Assembly: GCA_033239525.1 (NCBI GenBank) | Contig: BSYO01000026.1 | Location: 1,798,001 to 1,862,000 of the forward strand | Length of the DNA stretch: 64,000 nt | From: Nepenthes gracilis | Lineage: Eukaryota > Streptophyta > Magnoliopsida > Caryophyllales > Nepenthaceae | Direction: 5' to 3' | In this document: piece by piece, positions 25,801 to 37,261 of the stretch | How positions within the stretch are numbered: the stretch's first letter is position 1 | Layout: every line of letters begins with the position of its first letter | Position numbers and translations under genes: made by a program | Notes under the pieces: generated by a model | What the model was told of the DNA's origin: nothing | What the model saw: only the letters and a program-made list of their open reading frames with translations | Database searches by the model: none

Positions 25801-28765
25801 CACTCATGTGGCGTTTGTTCGAAAGATCATACCTGATCTGCGCCCAATCAATGCTCATGAGCCGCTTCTAATATAAAGTTGCGCCTAAGCAATTTTAAGG
25901 CATTCGAAATCATTTTCTCACACAAGTAGTACCGCATAAAAAGAAAGAAGAAAATCATAGAAGAGAAAGAGGTTGATATTTGATTGAGGTCTAATTTGAT
26001 TTCTATTTTTTGCCAATGTTGGATACGTTGTTCTAGTGTTGGTTTTTAGGACATATTTTCATTTGATTACTCTTATTTCTCAGTACATTTTTTCTTGTGG
26101 GTTGCAAAGTATGTTGAGGGAGTTAGTGTTCAGCCATTCTTCACTCAAAATTTGTAGTCAATGAATCTTGGAGAAAATTATTTATAATCGTCACTATTTT
26201 ATAGTGGATTTTTTCAAAATATATCATGTAATTATTTCCTTAGTAAAAAATATTGTGCATTATTATGTTTTTTTATACTCACTTTAATGGTTAACATTTA
26301 ACCGAATATGTAGATTTATTCCTCTATGCTAAGTTGTGCGTGTTTTGGTCGAATTTCAACAAAGGCTTCTGCTAAACCATAGTATTCTAATTTGCGATAG
26401 CATCTTTTTTCCCTCGATCTAAGAGCATGGAGACCGCACAACACCGACAAAATATATTTCCAAAAATTAGAATACTATATAGATCTGAGAATACTATATA
26501 GTGTATTATTAATTTTAAACATGTATTTCATCTCAAAATCATTTTATAAAAATTAGTATGCACGTGTACCGGTACAAAGGAGTTATACAAAAAAATATTT
26601 CACTTAATTATTTCTTAATTTGAGTTTAGTTTTTCATTATTTTTGAATAACCAAATGGTTTCATTTTTCTTTAAATTATATTGATAACCTCATTTTTTGG
26701 TTAAAAAAAAATTATTAAGTATTCCAACATTTTCAAAGAAAATTGGAGTAAAAGATATAAAAAAATCTATTAATATAATCCAACACACTAGCTCAAAAGA
26801 AATGTCGGTACTTCTTAGTCTTAGACTACACAGATCTAAGTTCATATAATTGTATTCCGGAGATTTAGCTTTGTGGGGCAAAATGTCATTCTGCAGTTCC
26901 TGGGATTATCTCATACTGATTAACAACTAGTGATATGCTTGTTCAACCAACAGCACAAAGGGAGGAATGACAAACGTTGATGAGCTTATTCTCCTGATGC
27001 TGACATTAAACATCCTAGAGCAAACAAATTTGAAAGTAGCATTAGTGTATGTGCTGCATACAATGTTATCATCCAAATGCGCAGACCAAAATGGCAGTGG
27101 GTTGTCAGTCATGTTTGGTTATTCTTGTAGTAGCGGTTAATTCTGATGGCTAAAGGAAGTTCCAATTCACATGAATGCTAAGCTTTAACGGCAATTCTTG
27201 CCTCATCCAATGAAAATTATGAAGACAATTAGTTAAGTTTTGGAAACACGTGTGAGTTGTGTTGATAAAATTGTCCTGCATTTAAGGTTGAGAGGAAGTT
27301 GGAGTGCCTTATAAATGTATTTTATCCCATGATCCAATCATACTTGGTTCTTCAACATCTTGCGAGAATCTCCGACCGTAATCCTAAATTGGGAGCCCCA
27401 AAGCTGCATGTGTTTGAACAAACAAAATGGTGTTGACTCCCTCCAACAAAACAATCCCAGAGCCGATGGTTCAATATTTAAGCAAATATGATTCCCATGA
27501 ATGGTGAAGCCCATAAACAATTGGCCCATGGATGGCTTCGCTACGAGGTTTGTCTCCTACCTCGTAGGTAAGGGTTAATTCATAAATGATAATGCCATAG
27601 GATAAGATTGAGTAGCTAATGTTTCAATAGCCATACCAGTAATTTTGAGGAGATATCTCAAAAAATATTTAGTGCCCATTTTGGACATCGATGAAATGTT
27701 GAAAGATATGCATTTGAGAGGGTGTTTAATATGGTTCAACTTAAGCACGAAGGGAGAATGATTGTTGGGAATACATGTGAGTTGTGTTAATAAAAGTGTC
27801 TCACATTAAATATTGAGAAGAAGTTGACTTCTAAATGTGAGGTGACCAATGACCCAATAGCTTCAACGTTTGGGTCTAAATGGTGTCCAACACATATAAG
27901 TAAGCGTATAAATGTTTGCGCCTACATGTGCTTGTAAAGCTTGGGAAGTCCAAAAGTTCAATGAGATCCAGGAGTTCAGCACGCCAGAGACTTCGGCGTG
28001 ACCAGTGTTCTCTTGCATCTAGCAAGAATCTCGGACCTCAGCCCTTTAGTAGGAGACCTGCAGCTGCATGTGTTTAAAACATGCAAGCAGTGTTAACTCC
28101 CTCTCCTTGACAGTTCATCTCTATGTTTTGCCCCAATATTAAGAAAGCTGTGAAAATATGAAGACACATTATTATTTTATTGTTGCCGTGTATAAACAGG
28201 AATAGTTTGTAGTACAGTGACATTCTAAATCATGATACCAAATATATGCAGGTTATCTAGGGAAACGTTGATTATGTCAATGATATTACACTTCAGCATA
28301 GAAAGCAGAGTCAATGCACAAATGCCCAGCATGAAACATGACCAAATGTAGTATTATCCTGAGTATGAGAAGAATAAAGAGAACTCAAAGAAATCTTGAG
28401 ACCGTTAATATAAATATCAGCTGATGTGTATTAATATATTAGTCGATTTGACCCTGTCAGCTTACAAATTTTAAAAATTTGTCTTCTGACATATCCAACA
28501 CCAATACGACCACAACTGATTTTGATACCAATACCAACATTTTCATCCATGCTTGAGACGTACCTTTCCATCTTATGTGATGCTTGGGAGCACTCATTTT
28601 TGATAAGTTTTTTGACTTGCGATGGGTAGTTGACTTTCTTAACTGCTTTAGTGAACTAGCTGAAGGCTGAGACTTTTCCATCCAATGAAAAGCTTGAGGT
28701 GCAGTCTTTCTTCTCAAACCCTGGTCAGAAGCTGAAGGATTTGCCTTCTCCATCTTCCACGGCAT
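22833..28765 (-). CDS. Small RING-H2-type zinc finger protein (140 aa, two coding exons)
   Basis: Coding exons are 28765-28564 and 23053-22833. The donor is GTACGT, the acceptor is pyrimidine-rich ...CTCATTCACAG, and both phases are 1, so the split codon reads Val. The N-terminal half (residues 1-67) is basic and Ser-rich, containing RRKTAPQAFHW and PKHHIRWK, and is probably disordered. The C-terminal half carries a RING-H2-like metal ligand pattern: CxxC in ECCLC, CxHxxHxxC in CGHAFHHDC, and a final CxxC in PPCVLC. Proteins of this type commonly act as E3 ubiquitin ligases, binding an E2 through the RING; that is family knowledge, with no target visible here. The ATG at 28765 starts MPWKMEK; a second in-frame Met lies four codons later. 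An additional small exon inside the 5.5-kb intron cannot be excluded, but the phases already fit without one. Confidence 0.75.
23005..23935. repeat. Tandem segmental duplication, copy 1 (contains the real RING exon start)
   Basis: This block matches 24048-24680 in order: the first ~50 bases of the RING exon with its acceptor, then GACAAGAAGTGGTTTGAGTT, then TTCTTTTTGGGGTGATT, then GAAACAGACAATTAACCATG with a long run ending AAAGAATTTGATAACAAAGA, and finally a GTTATAAAAACCCC segment. Copy 1 carries about 300 more bases than copy 2. Confidence 0.8.
24048..24680 (-). pseudogene. Tandem duplication copy 2 with decoy RING exon fragment
   Basis: This is the shorter partner of 23005-23935, lying wholly within the RING gene's intron. 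At 24094 and below it retains an AG acceptor (ATTATTCAG) and the exon start encoding CADSNNTV. A one-base loss just after that shifts the frame, so the zinc ligands are lost and a stop follows at 23991-23993. If spliced to the first exon (phase 1, compatible) it would give a short protein without the RING. Otherwise it is a dead duplicate. Confidence 0.7.
24807..24892. repeat. Short CATACC-type direct repeats
   Basis: Tandem and near-tandem units CATACCAGTCAATCT and CATACCAGTCAATTT are followed by CATACCGGAATTC-type units (three variants). Periods are 13-15 bp. Inside the RING gene intron. Confidence 0.75.
25540..25920. repeat. Mixed-composition repeat-like block in intron
   Basis: Less AT-rich than the surrounding intron, with a TATA-like CTAATATAAAGTTGCG near 25867 and a downstream purine-rich tract. 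It resembles part of an LTR or another transposon. I could not find its ends or a matching partner, and no protein is encoded. Confidence 0.25.
27243..28110. mobile_element. Pair of diverged direct repeats (possible small LTR/TRIM-type element)
   Basis: Two blocks share ordered words. Block one (27243-27480) has ACACGTGTGAGTTGTGTTGA, CTTGCGAGAATCTCCGACC and AAGCTGCATGTGTTTGAA. Block two (27773-28110) has ACATGTGAGTTGTGTTAAT, CTAGCAAGAATCTCGGACC and GCAGCTGCATGTGTTTAAAA, and both then run into GTT(G/A)ACTCCCTC. Spacing is about 0.53-0.66 kb. This could be the two LTRs of a short non-autonomous element or a simple duplication. It lies in the RING gene intron. Confidence 0.5.
28415..28550. mobile_element. 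MITE-like repeat, copy C, 13 bp from a splice donor
   Basis: Read on the minus strand it begins ATGGATGAAAATGTTGGTAT and ends near the AATATATTAATACACATCAG region. It shares the ATGGATGAAAAT terminus with copy F (35403). Its edge at 28550 lies 13 bases inside the RING gene intron, whose donor starts at 28563. Confidence 0.5.
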
Positions 28766-29860
28766 AATACAAGGTAATTGCTGAACAGAGCTGATTTACA
28801 TATAATGAGCCTTTTTTTCTGGCTCACCAATTTTAATCACCTTAGCAAAGCTCCATTTTCATTAGCATAGGACATGGATGAGTGTGTCTCTTTATATGTG
28901 AAAATCAAACCTACATAACACAACATTAGTTAATATATCTAGAAATGAAAGTGTTAGATAATAGATTATGGATTCGACTAGTCATTTTGGTTCCTAATAG
29001 GATAATAGTGTAATGGGAAATATCATAAAGGGTTTAGCTGATAAATACAAGTCAAAAACTTTATTGTTTAGGAGGTAACTAAATATTTCAGGCCATTTGC
29101 AAAATTCATTGCCCCATTTAATATTATTCAAAAAGTTTAAACAAAAATCTGGACCTAAATGTGACCATTCCTAGGAAAAAAGGGAAAATTTTCCCATAAG
29201 ACAGAAGAAATGAACTTAGAAGTAGCAATTCATGGATTATCTGATCTAAACGCCAGAAACTATGACCAATCATGCCTTTTTCACCTGCATTAAGTCATCG
29301 GGTATCAGCAAATGCATTGTTCTTCTACAACTCATAGATGTTGAATCAATGCTTTGTATCAAACACTAACCGAAGGTGAAAAAGCTTATTGATCTGCTCA
29401 AAAACTATTCTGATTCTGAACCACTTGGACAATAACTAGAGGCTACAATGTCATTTGAATTGAAGAGATGAAGTCCAAAAAATTGAAAACAAAATGTCGT
29501 ATCATTTCATTCTTCCTATGGCAAAGCTGGATTTTGAGTTACATAGGATTTGGCATCCATATATATTCTAGGTATTTTGCACACTGTTGTACTAACTTTC
29601 AGCTCGTTCATTCTTCAAGGAGCATTTGTTTTTCCAGTTCATATGCAGGGTAAAATATAACTTAGAATAACTAGTAGAACAAATCTGCCGGTATTTTACC
29701 TTGACCAATGTTCCATTGAGTTTTGGAGTGGGAAGCAAGATCAAGATTTAACCATGGGTTAAACAATGTCAGAAGAGACAGACTTGTGCTAAGAATTCAA
29801 GAATACTATGGAGACTCTCCCAAAGTTGTATACACTTCCTCCAAGAGTGATCATCACGTC

Positions 29861-30111
29861 TAGGGATGGATCCAGGATTTTTTCCAAGTGGGGTCAACAC
29901 CTCCATAGTTTTAGTTCTTCCTTAACAGAATAAATTTAAACAACTATTTCAATTTAAAAAGGTAAAAATTAACTTATCTCAAAGAAATAAGTGGTTTATT
30001 GTGGTCAATTAAACAAAATATAGTAGAATTAATAAAAAATTTCAATGAGTTTAATAAGAAATTTCAGTAGGATCAGTTGAACCCACTCAAAACCTTGTAG
30101 ATCCACCCCTA
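29861..30111. mobile_element. MITE with ~35-bp imperfect terminal inverted repeats
   Basis: The left end TAGGGATGGATCCAGG..GTGGGGTCAAC pairs with the complement of the right end, TAGGGGTGGATCTAC..GTGGGTTCAAC. Total length is 251 bp, AT-rich inside, with no frame of interest. Both ends carry TA, which could be a TA target duplication as for Tc1/mariner-type elements. It lies in the probable 5' UTR intron of the RING gene. Confidence 0.7.
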
Positions 30112-31075
30112 CCAGCTCCATGGAAATTTGTCTCTCTTTGAAACTCTCTTCATGCGCTTCTACTACTGTCTTCTCCAAAACCCTGGAGAACTGCAAGCTT
30201 GGTTCCCTAACATCCAACAATTTTGAGTAGGAATATGATGATCCAGCTTATTTGAAACAACTCAAAGCAACTCATCTTATAATAAAGCTTTTTTTTTTTT
30301 ATTGGTCTTATTAGGTGATTCATTCTAAAAAAGTGTTAGCAAGCAACGATCTTTTAGGCCTTACAAACTGATATTATACTCTTCTCGTATTCAATGTGAA
30401 ATGGGATATCACAATATCCGTTGCAAACTCTTCTCATATTCTCTGAAATGTGATGTGGGATTCCACTGTTCTACATTATTTCTATAACATGGATTATGAT
30501 TTCTTATTTGAGAAAGAATTCAAGCTCACACTTTCCCAATTTGATCGACGGTAGTTTCATCAGTCAGTTACAAGAGATTGCCAATGCTCCATATAAAAGC
30601 CACCATTTGGCATAGTGTGGAAGAAACTCAAGTTTATATAAGGACAAAGGGACAAATTACAAAATCAAGTACTCCATAGATCAATGAAAGAACGGATGCA
30701 AATCAAATATGACAGATGAAGGTTGTCACATCTTCCACGGAATTTTTTTCTGTATTTCAAATTCAAGCTATAAATCCTCCCTAAAACAATGAATAAAATA
30801 CATGAAGGCGGCGAAATCTATTCCACAATTACCTCGCAAGGCAATCTTTGATGATATCAATCCAGCAAAATTATTAAACATACACAAATTAAAACACTAA
30901 TTATCTCGGTGATTTCTTTTTTTTTTCTTTTTTTTCCCTTCTTATGAATACTTGGCCGACTAGCTCTCGTACTCTTAGAGACATTAAGAACACGAAGAAT
31001 GTTCAGTTCAACAGTTGATTACCTCAAACGAGACGGCAAAGAAGGGAACTAGGATGGGAGAGAAAGAAATCTTAC

Positions 31076-31135
31076 GATGTCGTCAGGGCTCTTCTCAGCG
31101 CAACGCAGAGAGAGAGAGAGAGAGAGCGCGCGTGT
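31076..31135 (-). other. Probable 5' UTR exon of the RING gene
   Basis: On the minus strand a (CT)n-rich leader ends in ..GACATC followed by GTAAGATTTC, a strong donor with GT at 31075-31074. A matching acceptor (TGTTCAG) lies shortly upstream of the RING gene ATG at 28765. This would make a 2.3-kb intron in the 5' UTR. The transcription start is not fixed. Confidence 0.45.
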
Positions 31136-31317
31136 TAGGTTTTTGAGTTCTTCGGGAAGGAAGAGGCGGTTGCAGGCCGTGAGGTGCGACTCTTAAAGGT
31201 ATCGATTGATGGGGTCCACCGTCTATGTAGACCGCCAATTGCTGATCCCTCCAATTTCTTTGGGGATTCAGAGGGGCTGCGACGCGGGGGGCGTCCCAGC
31301 CCCGTGCGACGCTCACA

Positions 31318-31347
31318 GGAGCCGTCAGATTTAAATCTGACGGCTCC
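31318..31347. repeat. 30-bp perfect palindrome
   Basis: The 15 bases GGAGCCGTCAGATTT are followed at once by their exact reverse complement. It lies just upstream of the probable RING gene transcription start, next to GC-rich sequence (31270-31315). The same GGGGCTGCGACG word recurs at 31273 and 31520, so the palindrome may be part of a small transposon. Confidence 0.9.
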
Positions 31348-31359
31348 CGTTTTTTTAAA

Positions 31360-33240
31360 ATAAAAATTCATAAAATTAAAAAAAATATTAAAACATTTTT
31401 TTTTTAAATCAAATGACAAAAAAAATATAAAAACAAAAAAAAAAACTAAAAATCCTTTTTTTTTATATATAATTTTGGGCCATTGAAATTTTTTAATCCA
31501 ATGCTCCAAAGAGCGTTGCAGGGGCTGCGACGTGTATGGCCGTTGTAATCCCCCTGATTTTTTTTGGACCTTAAATCCCATAATTTTTTTAAAAAAATAT
31601 TATTTATTTTACCCTCATAATTTATTTATAATATTTTTAAAAATAAATATGACTAATTAAAATTTAAAAAATGAATATAAATAAAATTAGTCTAGCACAA
31701 AAAGAGAGAATATGATAAATAAAATAGCATCTGAGATGTATATAAATACTCTTTTTGTATTTAATTTTTGCCAGAAATATAAAATTTTATATTCAATTAT
31801 GTAAATATTTTTAAAAAATATGTAAATTTATTACAGGTAATTATAATATTATATTTTTATTTAATGTCTTGTAGAGAAAATATAAATTTTTAATTAAAAA
31901 ATAAAAAATAATTTTCAGTGTTATAGAATTTTAGTTTTCATACTTCTACTAAATATAATATAATTTTAGATTGATTCTATTTTATTGGAAACAAATTTTG
32001 GAAAAAAAAAAGAATTTAGTGTGATTTAGATTAATTATTGCATATTTGGGTAAAAATAAAATAAAAGGGAATAAATATTAAAGTTTTTTATTTGAATAAA
32101 AATAACAATAAATATTATAATACTTATTTATTGAACTCTGAAAATAATAAATATTAGCTCTCCTTTTATAATAATCCCCCCCCCCCAAAAAAAAAAAGAT
32201 AACAATTCTCTTTTTGATTTAATCTAAATTATCGATAAATGGTAATTTTTTAATAAGAAAATTTTAATAAATTAAATTTTTTTAAAAAATAGTGAAAAAA
32301 TGTAAAAATATTTATATTTGATGAAGAATTTTTTTTATTTAAATACAAAAAAATAAAACTTACATTGATCTTTTTAACCATCTATAAAATATAGATCGAG
32401 TTTTTTAAATGATTAGTTGATATAAATTTTTTAATAAAAAATTGTTATCTATTAATCTCAATTTTTACATAATATTACTTGTATTAATAATTAGTCTCGT
32501 AATAATTAAAATCTGTTATAGATCTTTCGAATATAAAAGAAATTTAAACTTAATGGATTATTCTCTATGAATTTATTATCATATTGAATTTATATTTTTT
32601 CTAATTAATTTTTTAACAACCAAATAACAAAAATATTTTATAAATTATTTTTTTAATATAATTTTATAACATCTAGATAAGAGAAAAACATATTTTTTTT
32701 TCTTTAAAATAAGCTTACATAATCACAACCTCATTAAAAAGACGATTAATTCAACTCGTTTTAATTATAATCATTTAATTAATATTAAACAGATAAAATT
32801 AATAATTTTTTTAAAAATAAATAAAAACTAAATAATATTTTTTTAATAATAAATAATATAACTGTTCAATCAATATCAAATAATTATAATTAAAAAAGAT
32901 TAAATCAATCATTTTTTAAAAAAATTGACACCCCAAACCGTTATTTAGATACAATGCTTCAATTATTTTCCTCATTATTTGAAAAAAAAATTTATCATCT
33001 CTCTTATAATTGATTTATATTTATCATAATTTTTATTATATAGTAATTGTGCTATTTTACCACCTGGTAAGCGGTGTTGTCTGCCAAATTTGCTATCACC
33101 TAAGCATCATATACCTATGGAAGACGAAGAACAGAACACAAATCATCTTCTCCCATGGAAGCTCATTAACCACTCAAGAATCACAAAAATACGTTGTTTT
33201 TCACTCAATTGATGCAACGGCAGATGAAGTCACGGCGTTA
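31360..33240. other. AT-rich intergenic DNA
   Basis: Highly AT-rich, with a run of nine C at about 32177 joined to an A run. No coding signal. Its right end includes the 3' UTR of the MAT1 gene. Confidence 0.65.
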
Positions 33241-33250
33241 TTCCTCAGAT

Positions 33251-36200
33251 TCAGATCCAGAGGCTGCCAAAAGCTTCCTCAAGTGCCCTCTTCCGGCTCA
33301 GTTCAGGACTCCATCCTCCTGCCCGGCCGCCTCTCTCAGCCCGCAGTCTCATCATTTCTTCGTCGTCAAGCGGCATGTCAAGACTGCCTCCGAGGGGTAA
33401 TGGCTGCGTCGCCATGCCCATTGGCCGTGGCTGGAATGAGCCTCCGGCAACTACAGGTGCATATTGCCCCTGAGCTGCACCAGAAAAGCCTGCTTGCGAG
33501 CTTTGATTTACGGCCGCCTGCTCCAGCAAAAAGTTCAATGTCAAAAAAGCAAGAACGAACATGAACAAGAAAACAGGTCAGTAAAGCAAAATGCCACCGA
33601 TTGAGCATCCTACAAACTTTGACAACGATTAATGAGGTAAAACTGTATATAGAAAACTATCGAAACCTATAAATATATTTTATTTGGTTTAAATGATACA
33701 ATAACGGCATAAAATGAGTAAACAAGGCAGCTAAAACGCAGCAGACTTCCCACATTATGAGCACTGCAGAGGGTAAATTGTCAGTAATTTTTCCCTTGCA
33801 ATGCAAAAGGTTACTACCATGGTTTAAACCAATAACCTCTATATTATAATAGAACAACCTTATGATTGGATCAATACTCACCCTATTTAAAAATGATAGT
33901 CCAGTCCATGATACTTACTGTAATATAGACTTTGGAGAGGATCAGATTTATAGAACTTTACCATTATGATGGAGAGATTGCTTTTGTGACTTGAATATGT
34001 GACCTTTTTGTTATAGTGGAATAATCTTACTAAGGTGCCCAAGCTCATCCTCATAAGGGCAGTTATGAATAACTCATAAATTTCAATATCAGGTCACCCT
34101 GCTATATTAATATATATTAATATAAGGGCCCCAAATGTAGTGAGAAAATCATGATATGTTATCGTATTAATAATATATTATGAGATATTAGTCAATATTT
34201 ACCTATTAATTTATAATTTATAGAAAAATTTTTTTCTTTCGATATATCATAAATCAATACATACTGTCCAATGCATTCAACGCTAATATTTTCATTCATG
34301 ACCATGACACTTACTGAGGTGAAAAATCCAGCTAGGTTAATATGCATATAATCTAGATTTACAAAACTAAATTCTAACTACAATGCAGCAATTCCATGGG
34401 AGTGCCAGCACTGCATTGGAATGAAATTAAATACCAGAAAGGTTGCAAAGAATTTAACACAAAATCGGGACAATTGGCTCAAGGAAAATAATACTAATAC
34501 AACATCGAAACCACTAGTTACTCAACTTTCATTGACTGTATTAATCAAGTTTGTTTTTCTTCTTATTTTTGTTTGTTTGCTTTCCCTTAAAGAGGGGAAA
34601 TGGAGCTGAAATGTTGGCAACTGGTTTCATGTCGAAGCCAGAGGGAAAAGTAGGTTACTTTCCCACCATGAAAGTTACTTGGAAAGATGGGAGGGACCAT
34701 GGTTGAAAATCTCAGCATTGGTGCTAGTACTAGTCTCTATGGGCATGAAATATATTAGACAATACATATTAGTATCAAATATATCGAAATAAAAAAAATT
34801 TCTAGAGAATCAAAATCTAACAGGGCTGATATATTCACAATATAATACAGATAGAGCAACATATTGTGACATTATCACGGTATCTGAATATATTGGCATC
34901 AAAGGGTCCAATATTGATATATATTGAGCAATATTTGCATCAATGGAGGGACAATGGCAAGCAAAGGAAGACTGTGGATGCCATAGATTTTTGGTTTCAG
35001 ACAGAGGCACACTTTTTTCCCAATTCGAAAGAGTAAAAAAGAATAATTTTTCAATAAATACAGTGAAATGAGTATAACTTGGAAAGTATAAGCATTAGAC
35101 TCATCAGCTCAACAGTCATCTTACCGCTTCCGTTTCTATCAGTGCAGGTCCCTTGCTAGCTGCCAGAGCTGCGGCAAACTCTTCTGCCTGTATGGAAAAA
35201 TATATATATATAAATCAGCATCCTTACAAACCTCCGGTATTGCAATATCATGTCACATGTATTGCTGCCAGACATGAAATAAAATATTAGTTAATATGCC
35301 AAATATCAGGTCCCAATATCCGATGTATTTTCTAATCCTCCGACAAAATCACAATATGTTGATCAATATCAGTACGGATATTGATACCAATATTTTCATC
35401 CATCCTTTGAGCAGATGAATAAAAAAAGATCAACAAGAGGACAAGCTAGTAGCTTTTGAGCAGACAAGCTCCCTCATGCAAATTCACACCTTGCGAGCAC
35501 GATCATTCATTATCTGATCATAATTTTCTCGTTCATACTTGGCAATCTTTGCTTCAATAGCAGGGACATCTATTCCTTCAATCAAATTGCATGCTGTAAC
35601 AAAAAGCATTTGTTAATCAAATTGGACCTCAAGCCTGTTATGTGAAGAAGATTACTATAAAAGACCTTATACCGCTCTATATGCTAGAGGAAACTTACTC
35701 ATGTCTTCCACTTCCTCCAAGTAATCATTATACTCTTTCAAGGATGGAAAATCCTCTTCCCTTTTGTTAAATCTACAAGAATCACAAATGTAATATCAGG
35801 ACAAGAGAATGAGGGGAAAAAAAAAAGAAAAATCACTCAAAAATGGAAGATAGATAAAGAAGTTTCAGTAAAAACTAACTTGCATTAGAAAATAGCAAGG
35901 GTGCATAGACATATGGTCACTGTAACAAGACAAGAAAATGAGACAACAACAAAATCACTCAAAAATGGAGGATACACAAACAATACAGTAAGAGCAAGTT
36001 CGTAATAGATATAGCAAATGCACATACACATAAGGTAACCCCAAAGAACAACAACAATATCCAAAATTACCAATAAGTCAAAATGGCTGTTTGAATTGTC
36101 CCCTGTTCTTCTGCTCAGATTACACTTTACAGCATAATTCTCAACAAATTGAAGCAAATTCAAACCCCTTTCAAGTTAGCTCAGTCCATTTTTCTAAGCC

Positions 36201-37261
36201 TATTTATCCCCTTCCTATTGTCTCTAAACTGGATCAAATCGCTTTTCCTTAGAGGGCCATCATCTAATTATGCTTCATGAGTCAAACTTCCTCATCTTTC
36301 TTTTACAATTCTGCTTCTAATTTATACAATTGCTTCCATCTCTTATTTTATCTTCTAGGGTTATATCTACTTAGACACCTTTCATTCAAACATGTAACCT
36401 TACTATTACACCAATATTCACCAATAAAATGAAATTTGACTTGAACTAAAAAAATGTGATAAACAAGACATGAGACACTGCATAACTACTACTTTATGGG
36501 AGAATGAGTAACAGAGAATCACAGCAAAGCTTTGAAAAACAAAACGAAAATTTGCACGCATTAACTTTGTGCATTTAAATCTTTGCTCAAGTGCCTACTG
36601 CAGCATCCAATCCAACACTTATTGCACGGAAATTACCTCCACCAATCAAAAAGGAAACTTTGTAGACAAAGTATGACGAAAAGAAAAATTGCTCAAATAA
36701 GAAATGTCTTTCATAATTCATGATCTGAGCATCAATTACAAAGTATTCGAAAACCTAATCCATTATTTAGGTAATGAACCAAAAATATTTGAACAAACAT
36801 ACAATTATTCACTACTTCAAAAATAAAAAGTGGATGGTATTAAAAGAAATAACCCTATGATGGATACTCGATAAGAAATAGTCATCAGCAAGCATAACCA
36901 ACATATTTCTTCAAAGAATCTCAAGAAGATTCATTGCTGCTGCCAATAAACAAAACATTGAATTCTCAAAATATTTGTAAGTCTGAAATCCACCTAACAA
37001 TGAACAGATTTATACACCATTGAACTTATCCTCAGCACTTTCAGTTGACTTATCATTGCACTCATAAATAACTTATTACAACATAGAGATATTTAACCTA
37101 TGTCAATAGTTCCATCATTATAAACAAACTTAATTCAATAGTTACAAAACAAACACCAAGGGGAGGGGGAGAAAGATGAAAAGGAGTATATACATGTTGA
37201 TAATTCTCTTGCGGATAGCCATCTCTTTGGCAAAGGAATTGGTGCCGGAGGCAACCACCAT
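33251..37261 (-). CDS. MAT1: CDK-activating kinase assembly factor MAT1, plant type (191 aa, five exons)
   Basis: Exons: 37261-37194, 35772-35699, 35593-35490, 35187-35125 and 33517-33251. All junctions are GT..AG and the phases join without a break. MAT1 holds the cyclin-dependent kinase CDK7/CDKD and cyclin H together and ties them to TFIIH, so it acts in RNA polymerase II transcription and cell-cycle control in the nucleus. The hallmark is [20 protein letters not shown] followed by [20 protein letters not shown] (residues 24-63), matching the conserved MAT1 core, then a helical [14 protein letters not shown] stretch (residues 95-110). After a Gly/Pro/Gln-rich linker the C-terminal [23 protein letters not shown] motif corresponds to the kinase-activating tail. 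The N-terminal RING of animal and yeast MAT1 is absent, as I recall for other plant copies. I chose the ATG giving MVVAS; an in-frame ATG at 37327 would add 22 residues, but an alternative acceptor (CTTTACAG near 37310) may exclude it. Confidence 0.92.
34088..34310. mobile_element. MITE-like repeat, copy D (MAT1 intron 4)
   Basis: AT-rich block with ATATTAATATATATTAATAT near one end, AGATATTAGTCAATATTTACC in the middle and GCTAATATTTTCATTCATGA at the other end, the family terminus. No coding content. Confidence 0.4.
34698..34955. mobile_element. MITE-like repeat, copy E (MAT1 intron 4)
   Basis: Begins CATGGTTGAAAATCTCAGCA and ends ATTTGCATCAATGG, with TTGATATATATTGAGCAATA near the right end. 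It shares the dispersed family's vocabulary and length class. Not coding. Confidence 0.4.
35285..35403. mobile_element. MITE-like repeat, copy F (MAT1 intron 3)
   Basis: Runs from AATATGCCAAATATCAGGTCC to ACCAATATTTTCATCCAT. The right end matches copy C's terminus. Internal CAATATGTTGATCAATATCAG matches other copies. About 120 bp and non-coding. Confidence 0.5.

Noticed and set aside
31135..31581. 148-codon minus-strand frame with Lys/Phe-rich and Arg-rich parts.
   Set aside because: It runs through AT-rich homopolymers, the perfect palindrome and the probable promoter of the RING gene; no domain and no splice support.
33010..33564. 184-codon plus-strand frame opposite MAT1.
   Set aside because: It is the antisense shadow of the last MAT1 exon, which is recognisable by sequence; the plus-strand product has no known features.
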